Part shown: one piece after another, positions 34,854 through 44,233 of the stretch
Position numbering within the stretch: the first letter of the stretch is position 1
Layout of the letters: every line of letters begins with the position of its first letter
NCBI RefSeq assembly: GCF_019599465.1
Contig: NZ_RKLR01000013.1
Span: 21,385 to 85,384, forward strand
Length of the DNA stretch: 64,000 nt
Source: Haloarcula rubra
GTDB lineage: Archaea > Halobacteriota > Halobacteria > Halobacteriales > Haloarculaceae
Reading direction: 5' to 3'
The notes under the pieces: model-generated
The model's database searches: none
Told to the model about the DNA's origin: nothing
The model's input: the letters and a program-made list of their open reading frames with translations, nothing else
Translations under genes and position numbers: made by a program

Positions 34854-35645
34854 ATGGACACTGAACGACTCGTGTCGGTCGGCGTCGCCTCTGTCGTCGT
34901 CGTCGCCATCGGCCTCTCGGCCGCGACGCTCGGTTCGTCGATGTCGACCGACCCATCGGACGCGATAGACCCGGATTACGACATGCTCCCCGTCGGTGAC
35001 GACCGGGCCGGCGAGATAGAGGACGCTGCACAGAATCTCCACGACCGCTACACGGGCAATCCAGCACCGACCGGAGAGCGGAGCGAGAACGCGAACAGGG
35101 ACCCCGACGGCTCCGATAGGCAGTCAGCCAGCGAGTCGAGTAGCGCGAACTCGGAATCGAACGCGGGGTCGGGCGGCGAGAACAACCAGCAGCAAGCGCC
35201 GAGCGAGGGCGAGGGGACCGGCGTCGTGCCGTCGGAGTCGAACCTGCAGGCACTCCTCGTGGCGCTCCTCTCGCTGGTGGCGCTCGCGGCGCTCGTAGGC
35301 ATCGCGTACCGCTACCGCGAAGAGATTATCTCGCTGTTAGGAATGATAGTGGGGGCCGAAGCCCCGCCCGACGAGGGGAACGAAACGTTGCGACCGGCAC
35401 CAGAGAACGAAGTCCAGCGAGCGTGGGTAGCCCTGCTTCGACGCGCCGGTATCGTCCGACAGCGGACGAAGACGCCCCGAGACTGTGCCCGTGCGGCCGT
35501 CGAGACGGGGTTGGACGCCGACGCGGTCCACCAGCTCCGGCGGACGTTCGAGGACGTCGAGTACGGTGGCGCGCCGCCGTCGGGCGAGCGAGAGCGGATC
35601 GCCCGGGAATCGCTCGAGACGCTGGGGGACGACGCCGATGAGTGA
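34854..35645 (+). CDS. DUF4129 domain membrane protein
   Basis: 263 aa. N-terminal helix (VSVGVASVVVVAIGLSAATL), a Ser/Asn/Glu-rich extracellular linker (about 50-115), a second helix ALLVALLSLVALAALVGIAY and a C-terminal cytoplasmic DUF4129 domain (EVQRAWVALLRRAGI ... TPRDCARAAVETGL). First gene of a four-gene coupled run typical of MoxR/DUF58 modules, thought to act in membrane-protein or cofactor chaperoning. ATG 34854. Confidence 0.82.
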   Translation: MDTERLVSVGVASVVVVAIGLSAATLGSSMSTDPSDAIDPDYDMLPVGDDRAGEIEDAAQNLHDRYTGNPAPTGERSENANRDPDGSDRQSASESSSANSESNAGSGGENNQQQAPSEGEGTGVVPSESNLQALLVALLSLVALAALVGIAYRYREEIISLLGMIVGAEAPPDEGNETLRPAPENEVQRAWVALLRRAGIVRQRTKTPRDCARAAVETGLDADAVHQLRRTFEDVEYGGAPPSGERERIARESLETLGDDADE

Positions 35646-36276
35646 GCGAGCGGTGACCGGCGTCCGGCGACTCGGGTGGTACCTGCTCGTGGCCGTCGGC
35701 GTCCTCGCGTTCGCGCTGGCGGTCCTCCCCGGCGGGTCGGGCCTCTTCCCGACGGAGTCGCTCATCGACCGGGTCGGCAACGAGTACTTCCTGCTGGGGA
35801 TTCTCGGCGGCGTCGCCGTCGGCGTCCTCGGGTGGATGGTCGTCCGCCGAGCGAGAGAACACGTCACGCAGGCGGACCCGCCGGAACCGGAGACGGTTCG
35901 GGACGCGCCGCCGCCCGGCGCCGAGTTCGACCGGCTGGTCGAGGGCCTGCCGACGCTCTCGGCGCGTGAGGGGAGCGAAGACGCCGAGGAACTCCGCCGG
36001 CGGTTGCGGTCGACGGTGGTCGCGACGCTGATGCGCGAGGAGGACCTGAGCGAGGAGCGTGCCGAGCGGTGGGTCGCCGAGGGCGCGTGGACCGACGACC
36101 CGGTCGCCACGCGGTTCCTGGACGAGACGGCGAGCGGCCCCCCACTGAGCGAGCGCGCTCGACTCCTGCTCCGCGGTGACTCGTGGGTCCAGCACGGCGC
36201 CAGAGCGGTCGCACGCGCCCTTCTGGAGCAGACCGACGCGGCCGACGAGCGTGGGGAAGGGAGCGAGGAGGCATGA
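35638..36276 (+). CDS. Haloarchaeal membrane protein of MoxR/DUF58 module
   Basis: 212 aa. Two helices (LGWYLLVAVGVLAFALAVLP and FLLGILGGVAVGVLGWMVV), then a charged cytoplasmic domain with EELRRRLRSTVVATLMREED and ERAERWVAEGAWTDDPVATR. Conserved next to DUF58 and DUF4129 genes in haloarchaea, function unknown. Starts inside the end of the DUF4129 gene (8-nt overlap) and overlaps the DUF58 gene by 4 nt. Confidence 0.75.
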   Translation: MSERAVTGVRRLGWYLLVAVGVLAFALAVLPGGSGLFPTESLIDRVGNEYFLLGILGGVAVGVLGWMVVRRAREHVTQADPPEPETVRDAPPPGAEFDRLVEGLPTLSAREGSEDAEELRRRLRSTVVATLMREEDLSEERAERWVAEGAWTDDPVATRFLDETASGPPLSERARLLLRGDSWVQHGARAVARALLEQTDAADERGEGSEEA

Positions 36277-37544
36277 CCACGGTCCGGACGACCGGCCGCT
36301 GGCGCGGTATCGTCGCCGTCGGCCTGTTCGCCGTCGCCGTCGGCGTCCTCGCCGACCGGCCCGCAGTGTTGCTCGTCGGGGCCGTCGGCGCCGGCTACGC
36401 GGCGTATCCCCGACTGCTCGGCCCACCGTCCGTCGAGTTGGAGTTGGAGCGCCGGCTCGACGACGGCCATCCGGCACGCGGCGACCCGGTGACGGTGACG
36501 ACGCGGCTGACGAACACCGGCGACCGCACACTGACGGACGTGCGCGTCGTCGACGGCGTCCCGCCGATGCTCACCGTCGCGTCGGCCAGTCCGCGCCACG
36601 CCGCCGTGTTGCGGCCCGGCGAGACGACGGAGTACACCTACGCCGTCGAGGCCGAACACGGCCGCCACCAGTTCGACCCCGCTACCGTCGTCGTCAGGGA
36701 CGTGACCGGCGGGCACGAGGTGGAGACGACGGTGGCGACGGGCACCGAAATCGACTGCGCCGAGTCCGTCCCCTCCCTGCCGGTGCGCCAGCAGACCAAC
36801 GGCCACGCCGGTCGTCTGGTCACCGACGACGGCGGGAGCGGCATCGAGTTCCACGCCGTCCGTGAGTATCGCCGTGGGGACCCGCTGGGTCGCATCGACT
36901 CGAAACGGTGGGCCCGCACCGGCGAACTCACGACCATCGAGTTCCGCGAGGAACGGCGCACCTCGGTCCTCCTGCTGGTCGACGCCCGCGAACCGGCCTA
37001 CCGGTCAGCGCGCGAGGGAACGCCCAACGCCGTCGCCCACAGCCTCGCGGCCGTCGAGCGACTGCTGGCGACGCTCGACGACACCAACGACTTCGTCGGC
37101 GTGGCCGCGCTAGGCCGGGAGTTCTGCTGGGCCGCGCCCGGCGTCGGCCCGGACCACCACGCCGACCTCCGCCGACTGCTCGGGACCCACCCTGGCCTGT
37201 CGGCGACGCCGCCGGTACCCGGGGAGGACGGCGACGTCGCTCGGCAGACGGAGATGCTCAGGAAGCGCCTCGACACCGACACGCAGGTGCTCGTCTGCTC
37301 GCCGCTGGCCGACGACGCCATAGTACGGACCGTGCGGACCCTGGAGGCGGCGTCCCACACCACGACGGTGCTGTGTCCGGACGTGACCGCCGACCGGACG
37401 CCCGGGCAACGGCTGGCACGCACCGAGCGCGAGAACCGGATACACGCGCTCCGCGAGGCCGGCGTCCCGGTCATCGACTGGACGCCGACCGAGTCGCTGG
37501 GCACCGTGCTTCTGGGCGAGCGACGACGGCGGTGGTCGGCGTGA
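36273..37544 (+). CDS. DUF58 domain protein
   Basis: 423 aa. Two N-terminal helices (about 10-47), a beta domain, then the DUF58 signature GIEFHAVREYRRGDPLGRID followed by KRWARTGELTTIEF. The DUF58 region usually adopts a vWA-like fold (TSVLLLVDAREPAYRS, residues about 230-245) that partners with a MoxR AAA+ ATPase. That ATPase is encoded convergently at the end of this run. Function likely in maturation of envelope or redox proteins. Confidence 0.88.
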   Translation: MTTVRTTGRWRGIVAVGLFAVAVGVLADRPAVLLVGAVGAGYAAYPRLLGPPSVELELERRLDDGHPARGDPVTVTTRLTNTGDRTLTDVRVVDGVPPMLTVASASPRHAAVLRPGETTEYTYAVEAEHGRHQFDPATVVVRDVTGGHEVETTVATGTEIDCAESVPSLPVRQQTNGHAGRLVTDDGGSGIEFHAVREYRRGDPLGRIDSKRWARTGELTTIEFREERRTSVLLLVDAREPAYRSAREGTPNAVAHSLAAVERLLATLDDTNDFVGVAALGREFCWAAPGVGPDHHADLRRLLGTHPGLSATPPVPGEDGDVARQTEMLRKRLDTDTQVLVCSPLADDAIVRTVRTLEAASHTTTVLCPDVTADRTPGQRLARTERENRIHALREAGVPVIDWTPTESLGTVLLGERRRRWSA

Positions 37545-38233
37545 CTGGCGTCGACCACCGGCCCACGCCCGTCGCCAGCGCGCTGGCGATACTGCTGGCG
37601 GGCGTCTCGACGGTACTCTTGGCGCCCGGCCCCGACCAGCGCCTGGCCGTGTTCGGGACGGTCGCGGGCGTCGCGCTCGTCGTCTTCGGCGACCGGGACG
37701 ACCTGACCGGCGAGTACCCCCCGCTGGTCGGGCAGGCGGTCGTCGCCGTCGGGGCGATAGTCGTCGTCGCGTCGCTCTCGCACGCCCTGAGCGCGGTTAA
37801 CGAGTTCGGCGCACAGGCGGAACTCGTCCCGGGACTGGTCGGTATCGTGTGCGTCGGCCTCGGAACGCGGCCGCTCAGACAGCGCATCGCCCGCCGGTTC
37901 GTCTCGGCGGGGCTGGCCGCCCTCGTCGTCGGCGTCGTCCTCACCGGCATCTTCGAGCGCGCGGAGCCACCGGCACTGCTGGCGGCGACGGCCGCCGCTA
38001 TCGTTGCGTGGGACCTCGCGGAACACGCTATCAGCCTCGGCGAGCAGTTGCGGGCCGACGCCCGCACCTACACCGTCGAACTCGTCCACGCCGGTGCTAG
38101 CGGCGGCTACGGGGCCGTGCTGGTCGTCGGTGCGCTGGTCCTCTACGAGAACGGGGGGACCGGAGTGCCGCTGGGTGCGCTGGCCTTGCTCCTCGCCGCC
38201 GCCGTCACTCTGATGGCTGTTCTGTATAGGTGA
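37541..38233 (+). CDS. Polytopic membrane protein of MoxR/DUF58 module
   Basis: 230 aa from GTG 37541, overlapping the DUF58 stop by 4 nt. Six to seven hydrophobic segments (VASALAILLAGVSTVLLAPG, RLAVFGTVAGVALVVF, QAVVAVGAIVVVASL, GLAALVVGVVLTGIF, GAVLVVGALVLYE, LGALALLLAAAVTLMAVLY). It matches the DUF7519-type proteins seen in this position in haloarchaea. Its last 29 bases overlap the 3' end of the convergent moxR gene. Confidence 0.75.
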   Translation: MTGVDHRPTPVASALAILLAGVSTVLLAPGPDQRLAVFGTVAGVALVVFGDRDDLTGEYPPLVGQAVVAVGAIVVVASLSHALSAVNEFGAQAELVPGLVGIVCVGLGTRPLRQRIARRFVSAGLAALVVGVVLTGIFERAEPPALLAATAAAIVAWDLAEHAISLGEQLRADARTYTVELVHAGASGGYGAVLVVGALVLYENGGTGVPLGALALLLAAAVTLMAVLYR

Positions 38234-39185
38234 CCGTGGGCACCTCGACGTCGTCCAGCAGGTCCGCCACGACGGCGCGCTTCTCGACGTCGTCGACGCG
38301 CGCGTCCGGCGTCAGGACGAGGCGATGCGAGAGGACTTCCGGCGCGATGCGGGCCACGTGGTCGGGCGTGACGTAGTCCCGGCCGCGGACGACGGCGAGC
38401 GCTCTGGCCGCCTCGAACAACCGCTGGGTCGCTCGCGGGGAGACGCCCGTCTCGACGCGCGAGTCCTCGCGGGTCGCGCGGGCCAGTCGGACGACGTACT
38501 TCCGGACCTCTTTCTCGACGTGGACCGATTCTGGTGCCTGCCGGAGTTCTGCGGGAGCCATGGAGACGGCCTCCGTCACCGACGGCGTCCGGTCGGTGCG
38601 GGCCGCACGCCGGTCGATAATCTCCAGTTCGCCGTCCTCGTCGGGGTAGCCCAGACTCGTCTTCACGACGAAGCGGTCGACCTGTGCCTCCGGCAGCGGG
38701 AAGGTGCCGTCCTGTTCGATTGGGTTCTGGGTCGCGATGACGAAGAAGGGGTCCGGGAGGGCGTGAGTCTCCCCGTCGATGGTGACCTGCCCCTCCGCCA
38801 TCGCCTCCAGCAGTGCGGCCTGCGTCTTCGGCGACGCGCGGTTTATCTCGTCGGCGAGGACGACGTTGCCGAAGATGGGGCCCTCGCGGAACTCGAACTC
38901 CTGGGTCTTCTCGTTGAAGACGTAGGTGCCGGTGACGTCGGCCGGCAGGAGGTCCGGCGTGAACTGGATGCGCGAGAACTCGAGTCCGAGCGCGTTCGCG
39001 AGCGACCGCGCGGTGAGCGTCTTGCCGGTCCCCGGCACGTCTTCCAGCAGGACGTGGCCGCGAGCGAGGAAGCCCGACAGGACGGTTTCGAGCGTCTCTC
39101 GCTCGGTGATGACCGCGCCGGAGACGGTGTCGAGGACGGTCCCGCAGTGGTCGGCGACAGCGTCGACGTCGGTGTCCGTACTCAT
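38205..39185 (-). CDS. MoxR-family AAA+ ATPase
   Basis: 326 aa. Walker A EDVPGTGKTLTARSLA (about 53-68), Walker B VVLADEINRASPKTQAALLEAM, sensor 1 FFVIATQNPIEQDGTFPLPEAQ, arginine finger region and C-terminal lid (ALAVVRGRDYVTPDHVARIA). MoxR ATPases act as chaperones with vWA/DUF58 partners, here encoded convergently with a 29-nt 3' overlap. Start ATG 39185. Confidence 0.93.
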   Translation of the reverse strand: MSTDTDVDAVADHCGTVLDTVSGAVITERETLETVLSGFLARGHVLLEDVPGTGKTLTARSLANALGLEFSRIQFTPDLLPADVTGTYVFNEKTQEFEFREGPIFGNVVLADEINRASPKTQAALLEAMAEGQVTIDGETHALPDPFFVIATQNPIEQDGTFPLPEAQVDRFVVKTSLGYPDEDGELEIIDRRAARTDRTPSVTEAVSMAPAELRQAPESVHVEKEVRKYVVRLARATREDSRVETGVSPRATQRLFEAARALAVVRGRDYVTPDHVARIAPEVLSHRLVLTPDARVDDVEKRAVVADLLDDVEVPTVTYTEQPSE

Positions 39186-39392
39186 CGAGCGGTGACAGAG
39201 GGATTGCGGGCTTAGTTATCGCCGGCCTACCGGTTCCCCTGGCGACGAGAGGGGACAGCAGTCGGGTCGGTACGAAACGGGTACTGGGAGACTGGGACGG
39301 TGGTCTGTCTGCGTGGACGTCGACACTCCCCCTCCCAGCGCCACCGGTCGGTCTTTACACGTGAAGCACTCCACATCGAGCTATCGCGCCAC

Positions 39393-39578
39393 TCAGCTAG
39401 CGTCGAGCAATGCGCGGCTCAATTCGCTCTTCCGGTGTGCGGTCTGCAGATGTCGATAGAGCGTCTTCGGGTCGTTCTCGAAGACGCAGAGCGGACAGCG
39501 GGCCGTCCCGTCGTCGCTCGGGTCGCCGCCGTCAACGTCCTCGGTACGAGTAGCGAATGCGATTTCGTCGGTCGCCAT
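39393..39578 (-). CDS. Small C2H2 zinc finger protein
   Basis: 61 aa. RCPLCVFENDPKTLYRHLQT followed by AH gives C-x2-C-x12-H-x4-H, a classical C2H2 finger at residues about 28-49. C-terminal helix SELSRALLDAS. Small single-finger proteins like this occur widely in haloarchaea; probably a regulator. ATG 39578. Confidence 0.7.
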   Translation of the reverse strand: MATDEIAFATRTEDVDGGDPSDDGTARCPLCVFENDPKTLYRHLQTAHRKSELSRALLDAS

Positions 39579-39814
39579 GATACAGTAGCCAGTATCGCTG
39601 TCGACGGTCTAACTCTTGACTGCAAGTAGCTAGACCGGATGGTTCGCGACGACACCGAGAGCGACAGTACCGGGCCGAACGCCCGTGCGTACTGGTGCGC
39701 TACACTGTCGCACTCGGATCCGAATCGACAGCCAGCACGGTCGTTCGAGGCGAACGGCGACTGGGCCGTGCGTAGTGTCGCAATGCCTAAGCTGTATGGT
39801 TGTGATTACCAAGC

Positions 39815-41596
39815 ATGGGCAAATCGAAACTATTCAGACGTGAATTGCTATACGGACTCGGCGGGGCCGGTGCCGGAGCGCTCCTCCTCGGAACGGGGAC
39901 GGCGGGTGCCGTCGACACGGCGCGTCACATCGTCGGGACGAGTACGCCGGCCGCGACGGCCGCTGCGAAACGAAAGGCAGACTCGGTCTACCGGGTCCTC
40001 GATTTCGGCGACATCGGGCAGGCAGTCGCCGGTCGGTTCTCCACACAGGCGCTGGACGCCCTCAGACGAAACCCGAACGTGCGGTACGTCGAGGCCGACG
40101 GCAAGATGCGCGTTATCAGCATCGACTCCAGTGACCCCGAAGTCCCGTGGGGCGTCGACCGGGTCGACGCCGAGAAGGCCCAGGCCGACGGTGCCACCGG
40201 TGACGGTGCGGACGTCTCGATACTCGACACTGGTATCGACTCGAACCACCCGGACCTCCAGGGCAACCTCGGCACGGGTAAGGCGTTCGTGAAAGCGAAA
40301 GGGCCCTACGCCGAGGCGTGGGACGACGACAACGGCCACGGGACCCACTGCGCGGGCACCGCCGACGCGGTGGACGACGGCGAAGGCGTCGTCGGCGTGA
40401 GTTCGGCGGCGACGCTGCACGCGGTGAAGGTACTCGACAAGAACGGAAGCGGGTCCTACTCCGACGTCGCCGCCGGCCTCGAGTGGGTCGCAGACCAGGG
40501 CTACGACGTCGGAAGCCTGAGTCTCGGCGGCCCGAAATCGAGCACTATCAAAGACGCCTGTCAGTACGCCTACGACAGGGGCGTCCTGCTCGTCGCCGCC
40601 GCAGGGAACGACGGCAGCGACGTCGAGGGGACGGCGCCCGCTACCTACTCGACGGTGATGGCGATAAGTGCCACCGACGACACCGACGGCTTCGCGAGTT
40701 TCTCGAACTACGGCAGCGACATCGAACTCGCCGCCCCCGGCGTCGACGTCTACTCGACGTACAATGGCGGCGGGTACGAGACGCTCTCGGGGACGTCGAT
40801 GGCCTGTCCGCACGTCAGCGGCGCTGGCGGGCAGCTGATGGCACAGGGCTACGGGCACACCGAGGCCCGCACGCAACTCAACGATACGGCGGAGGACATC
40901 GGGCTGTCGGACAGTAAGCAAGGGAACGGGTTACTGGACGTCGAAGCCGCAGTGTCGGGGTCCGGGTCTAACGATGGTGCGCCGACCGTCTCGTGGGTCA
41001 CGCCCGCCGACGGTGAGACGGTGTCGGGGACGATAACGGTCCAGATAGACGCCAGCGATAGCGAGGACAGCGACGACTCGCTCGACGTCACGTACACTGT
41101 CGACAGCGGCTCCGCACGCGCGACCACGTACAACTCCACCTCGGGCTACTACGAGGACTCGTGGGACACCACGGGCGTGGCGGACGGTGACCACACCCTG
41201 ACCGCCAGTGCGACGGACTCCGCTGGCAACACGACCAGTGCGAGCATCACCGTCACGACCGACAACACCGAGAGCACCCTCGCCGTCGACGGCCTCTCGG
41301 TGAGCGAGGACAACAGCGGCGGCAGTCCACACGCCGACTTCGACGCCTCGTGGCGCGTCAGCGACTCCGACGGCGACCTCCAGACGGTCGACCTGACGCT
41401 CACCGATGCCGATACGGGCGCGACCGAAGACACGGCCAGCGTCGACGTCAGCGGGTCCGATGCCTCCGGCACGACCGGCCTGAGTGCCAAATTCGACGAG
41501 AACAACGGCCACACCTACGAGGTCGAACTCGTCGTGACCGACGCCGCCGGCAACACCGCGTCTGCGACCGCCACCGAGGTCGAAGACGGGAGCTAG
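39815..41596 (+). CDS. Subtilisin-like serine protease (halolysin-type)
   Basis: 593 aa secreted protease. N-terminal Tat-like signal (FRRELLYGLGGAGAGALLLG), an I9-type propeptide (about 35-105), then the S8 domain with catalytic D138 (SILDTGID), H175 (NGHGTHCAG) and S328 (SGTSMACPH), plus oxyanion Asn in AAAGND. From about residue 385 two Ig/bacterial-type beta repeats follow (PTVSWVTPADGETVSGTITV; a second from about 490). These replace the usual halolysin C-terminal extension and probably bind surfaces or substrate. Upstream 39579-39814 is AT-rich. Confidence 0.93.
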   Translation: MGKSKLFRRELLYGLGGAGAGALLLGTGTAGAVDTARHIVGTSTPAATAAAKRKADSVYRVLDFGDIGQAVAGRFSTQALDALRRNPNVRYVEADGKMRVISIDSSDPEVPWGVDRVDAEKAQADGATGDGADVSILDTGIDSNHPDLQGNLGTGKAFVKAKGPYAEAWDDDNGHGTHCAGTADAVDDGEGVVGVSSAATLHAVKVLDKNGSGSYSDVAAGLEWVADQGYDVGSLSLGGPKSSTIKDACQYAYDRGVLLVAAAGNDGSDVEGTAPATYSTVMAISATDDTDGFASFSNYGSDIELAAPGVDVYSTYNGGGYETLSGTSMACPHVSGAGGQLMAQGYGHTEARTQLNDTAEDIGLSDSKQGNGLLDVEAAVSGSGSNDGAPTVSWVTPADGETVSGTITVQIDASDSEDSDDSLDVTYTVDSGSARATTYNSTSGYYEDSWDTTGVADGDHTLTASATDSAGNTTSASITVTTDNTESTLAVDGLSVSEDNSGGSPHADFDASWRVSDSDGDLQTVDLTLTDADTGATEDTASVDVSGSDASGTTGLSAKFDENNGHTYEVELVVTDAAGNTASATATEVEDGS

Positions 41597-41665
41597 CGAC
41601 TCTGGCGGACAGTGCGATTGAAACTGGACGCACAATTCGACAGGTGAGCCGTCACCCCGCCGAAT

Positions 41666-42544
41666 TCACGAGAGCCTGCGAGCGAGCCACGACCGCGCTC
41701 GCTGTGGACGCGTGGCGACTATGACGGTCGTCTCGGCGCGCCGGCCGACTGTGCGGGCGGTCGACCCGACGACGACCCGGCGGAGTCGACCGCCACCGCC
41801 GCCACCGATGACGGTCACGTCCCGTTCCTCGGCGGCCGCGACCAGCGTCTCGGCGACATCCTCGCCTTCCACAACGTTCGTCGTCGTGGCCACGTCTCCG
41901 ACCGCGGACGCCGCCTCCGCGACGAGCGTCTCGGCCTCCTCGCGCGTCTCGTCGGAGGCGTCGGGTGCCACCACTCTGAGCACGTCGACGCGGGCCTCGT
42001 TCGCCCGAGCGATGGCGTGACACACTCCCGCCGCGAGGGCCGTGTGTGCCCCGGGTCCAGCGGGGAGGCAGATGGTCTCGACGCCGTTCGCGGTCGGGCC
42101 TATCTTCTCGACGAGGACGTCACAGGGGGCCGAGGCGACGACGTCGTCGACGATGTGTCCCAGCACGATGTCGCTGTGGCGACGCGCGTGCCAGCCCATC
42201 AGTATCGCGTCGGCGTCGCAGTCCGTCGCCGCAGTGACGATGCCACTGGCGACGCTGTCGGCGACGACGAGGCGCCCGTCTACGTCGACGTCGGTTCCCT
42301 CGGCGACGTCGATTGCACGGTCCAGTAGCTCGCGGCGGTCACCGCTGAACTCCTCCTTGATGACCTCGTCGCGGAACACCCAGAACGGCGACGACCGGGA
42401 CTCGCCCACGACGCTGATGACGAAGACGTCCCCGTCGCGGTCGCGGGCGATGTCGAGCGCCGTCCGCATCAGCTGCCCGATTTGGTCGGATTCAGCCACC
42501 GAGACGGCGACTCGATAGTCGGTCGCTGTTGGGTCGGTCGCCAT
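41666..42544 (-). CDS. Tandem universal stress protein (two UspA domains)
   Basis: 292 aa with two UspA-like alpha/beta domains. The first (DYRVAVSVAESDQIGQLMRTA ... ILMGWHARRHSDIVLGHIVDDVV) retains a G-x2-x-x(9) S-type ATP loop in altered form. The second ends VTVIGGGGGGRLRRVVVGST followed by ARTV, with a glycine-rich phosphate loop. Probably ATP-binding stress sensor. Convergent with the protease gene. Confidence 0.85.
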   Translation of the reverse strand: MATDPTATDYRVAVSVAESDQIGQLMRTALDIARDRDGDVFVISVVGESRSSPFWVFRDEVIKEEFSGDRRELLDRAIDVAEGTDVDVDGRLVVADSVASGIVTAATDCDADAILMGWHARRHSDIVLGHIVDDVVASAPCDVLVEKIGPTANGVETICLPAGPGAHTALAAGVCHAIARANEARVDVLRVVAPDASDETREEAETLVAEAASAVGDVATTTNVVEGEDVAETLVAAAEERDVTVIGGGGGGRLRRVVVGSTARTVGRRAETTVIVATRPQRARSWLARRLS

Positions 42545-42631
42545 TGTTCATTGTTAGCACTACATTGACAAAAGTATGAGCACGAATAGACGAGTCGGAG
42601 AGACGGGGCGGCGACACCGCACGTCACGCCC

Positions 42632-43237
42632 TCAGTAACCGCCGTCGTCGTCCGGTACCGGCGTCGGCGTCGCTGTCTCTGTGGGGGTGTCCGTCGCTGT
42701 CGACGTGGTCGTCGGCTGCTCGGCCGCCGTGACGACGAGTCTGCCGAGCATCCGCGGCGGGTGAAACGTACAGACGTAATCGAACGTCCCGGTCTGCTGG
42801 ACCGTGAACGACACCGACGCCCCGCTGTCGACCGTCTCGTCAACGTCCAGCGCCGGCACCGTTATCGTGTGTCTGGCCACGTCCTCGTTGGTGACCGTCA
42901 GCCCGGTACCCGACGTGACCTCGGCGACCAGCGGGTGGAACTCGGTGTTCGCCATCCGAATCGTGGTCGTCGGTTCGGGTTCGACCCCCGAGAGCCGGCC
43001 CCACTCGTAGCCCGGATACGCCTGCTGTCCCGCCGTCGGCGTCCCCGTCGTCGTCGGCTCTGACGCGGTCGGCGTCTCTGTCGCCGTCTGCGTCGCTGTG
43101 GGTGTTCGCGTGTCCGTCGGCGTTTCCGTGTCGGTTACCGTCGGTGACCCGCCGCCGTCGCCCTGCTGGCCCGAACACCCCGCGACCAGCGGTGCCGTCA
43201 CGAGCGCACCGCGAGTCAGAAACGTCCGTCGGTCCAT
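42632..43237 (-). CDS. Halocyanin-like cupredoxin lipoprotein
   Basis: 201 aa. Tat/lipobox signal DRRTFLTRGALVTAPLVAGC (Cys about 21), Thr/Pro-rich linker, then a cupredoxin domain with type 1 copper ligands H123 (DVARHTITV), C156, H159 and M163 (YVCTFHPPRM). A second Thr/Pro tail ends the protein, which is unusual because halocyanins generally end with the fold. Start codon overlaps the stop of the upstream cupredoxin (TGATG). Likely periplasmic-side electron carrier. Confidence 0.88.
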   Translation of the reverse strand: MDRRTFLTRGALVTAPLVAGCSGQQGDGGGSPTVTDTETPTDTRTPTATQTATETPTASEPTTTGTPTAGQQAYPGYEWGRLSGVEPEPTTTIRMANTEFHPLVAEVTSGTGLTVTNEDVARHTITVPALDVDETVDSGASVSFTVQQTGTFDYVCTFHPPRMLGRLVVTAAEQPTTTSTATDTPTETATPTPVPDDDGGY

Positions 43238-43677
43238 CAGTACCCGCCTCCCGCGTCGCCGCCGTCACCGCCGTCGCCGCCTCCGAGCGGTCGCTCAATA
43301 GTCGCCTCGCCGACGCCAACCTTCATGCTCATCCCCGTCAGGTCCGAACTGCCGTGGAACCGACAGTACACGTCGTACACGCCGTCGCCGTCGAACGTGT
43401 GGGTCGCCGTCTCGCCGCCCGGCACCTCCACGTCCGCGTCCCAGTTGTCCGACGCGCTGGTCACGGTGTGGGCGTCGCCGTCCTCGTTCGTCCACGAGAC
43501 CGTCGCGCCCGCCTCGACGTGGACGTTCCGCGGGTCGAACTGGCTGTCGACCATCGTGACGTCCGTCGTGTCTTCGACAGACGACTCGCCACCGTCACCA
43601 CCGCTGGCACACCCCGCGAGTACCCCGGCCACCGCGCCGCAAGTCATCTGGAGCACTGTCCGCCTGTCTGGAGCCAT
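43237..43677 (-). CDS. Halocyanin-like cupredoxin lipoprotein
   Basis: 146 aa. Lipobox VLAGC (Cys about 23) after DRRTVLQMTCG. Cupredoxin ligands H70 (DGDAHTVTS), C105, H108 (YCRFHG) and M116 or M118. Ends in a Gly/Asp-rich tail. First gene of a two-gene cupredoxin operon, overlapping the second by a base or two. ATG 43677 directly precedes the signal; the upstream extension is not protein-like. Confidence 0.88.
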   Translation of the reverse strand: MAPDRRTVLQMTCGAVAGVLAGCASGGDGGESSVEDTTDVTMVDSQFDPRNVHVEAGATVSWTNEDGDAHTVTSASDNWDADVEVPGGETATHTFDGDGVYDVYCRFHGSSDLTGMSMKVGVGEATIERPLGGGDGGDGGDAGGGY

Positions 43678-43884
43678 AGTGGAGCCTCCAAGTCTAGTGT
43701 TGAGTGTCCAACACGAAGTAGGTGCGGTACGGGTCGTACGTCTGTCGATGAGGTCGGAGAGACTCACTACCAGGTAGAGACGACGTGGTTCGAGGGCTGT
43801 CCGTCGGTGCCCGAACACCCTCGACGAACGCACGAGCGAATCGCAACCGCCGTTCGACGGCCGCTGTGGATTCCCTGTCGGTCG

Positions 43885-44064
43885 TTACTCTCGACAACTC
43901 CCGGAAGAGTCAGAGTGACCGTCTGCATCCGACGCAGTGTCCAACGTGATACCACAGCGTCGTTCGGCCTCGGACAGCTGGACGACGCCGACGTCCGGTG
44001 CTGTCTGTTCCATGTCGTCCGTCTGTTCACACTCGCCATCCCGCTGATTCGTAGCCTCACCCAT
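43885..44064 (-). CDS. Possible small acidic protein
   Basis: 59 codons from ATG 44064: acidic, Cys-containing, ending in DSDSSGSCRE-like sequence. Amino acid composition is haloarchaeal, but no family is recognised, and a second basic frame overlaps its end. May be a genuine small gene or a remnant. Confidence 0.3.
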   Translation of the reverse strand: MGEATNQRDGECEQTDDMEQTAPDVGVVQLSEAERRCGITLDTASDADGHSDSSGSCRE

Positions 44065-44233
44065 GGCGGGCGTCTCGCCGGATACGTGATTGTTACGCGG
44101 TGTATACCACCGGCAGCGAGCACCGGTGAGTTCGTCAAGGTCGGTGCCCGTACGTACTGGACAGACGGATTGCTCACTCGGGTATCGTCGGCCCGCAGGC
44201 AACCGAAGTGGTCTCAGTACCGGAGTAGACTGA

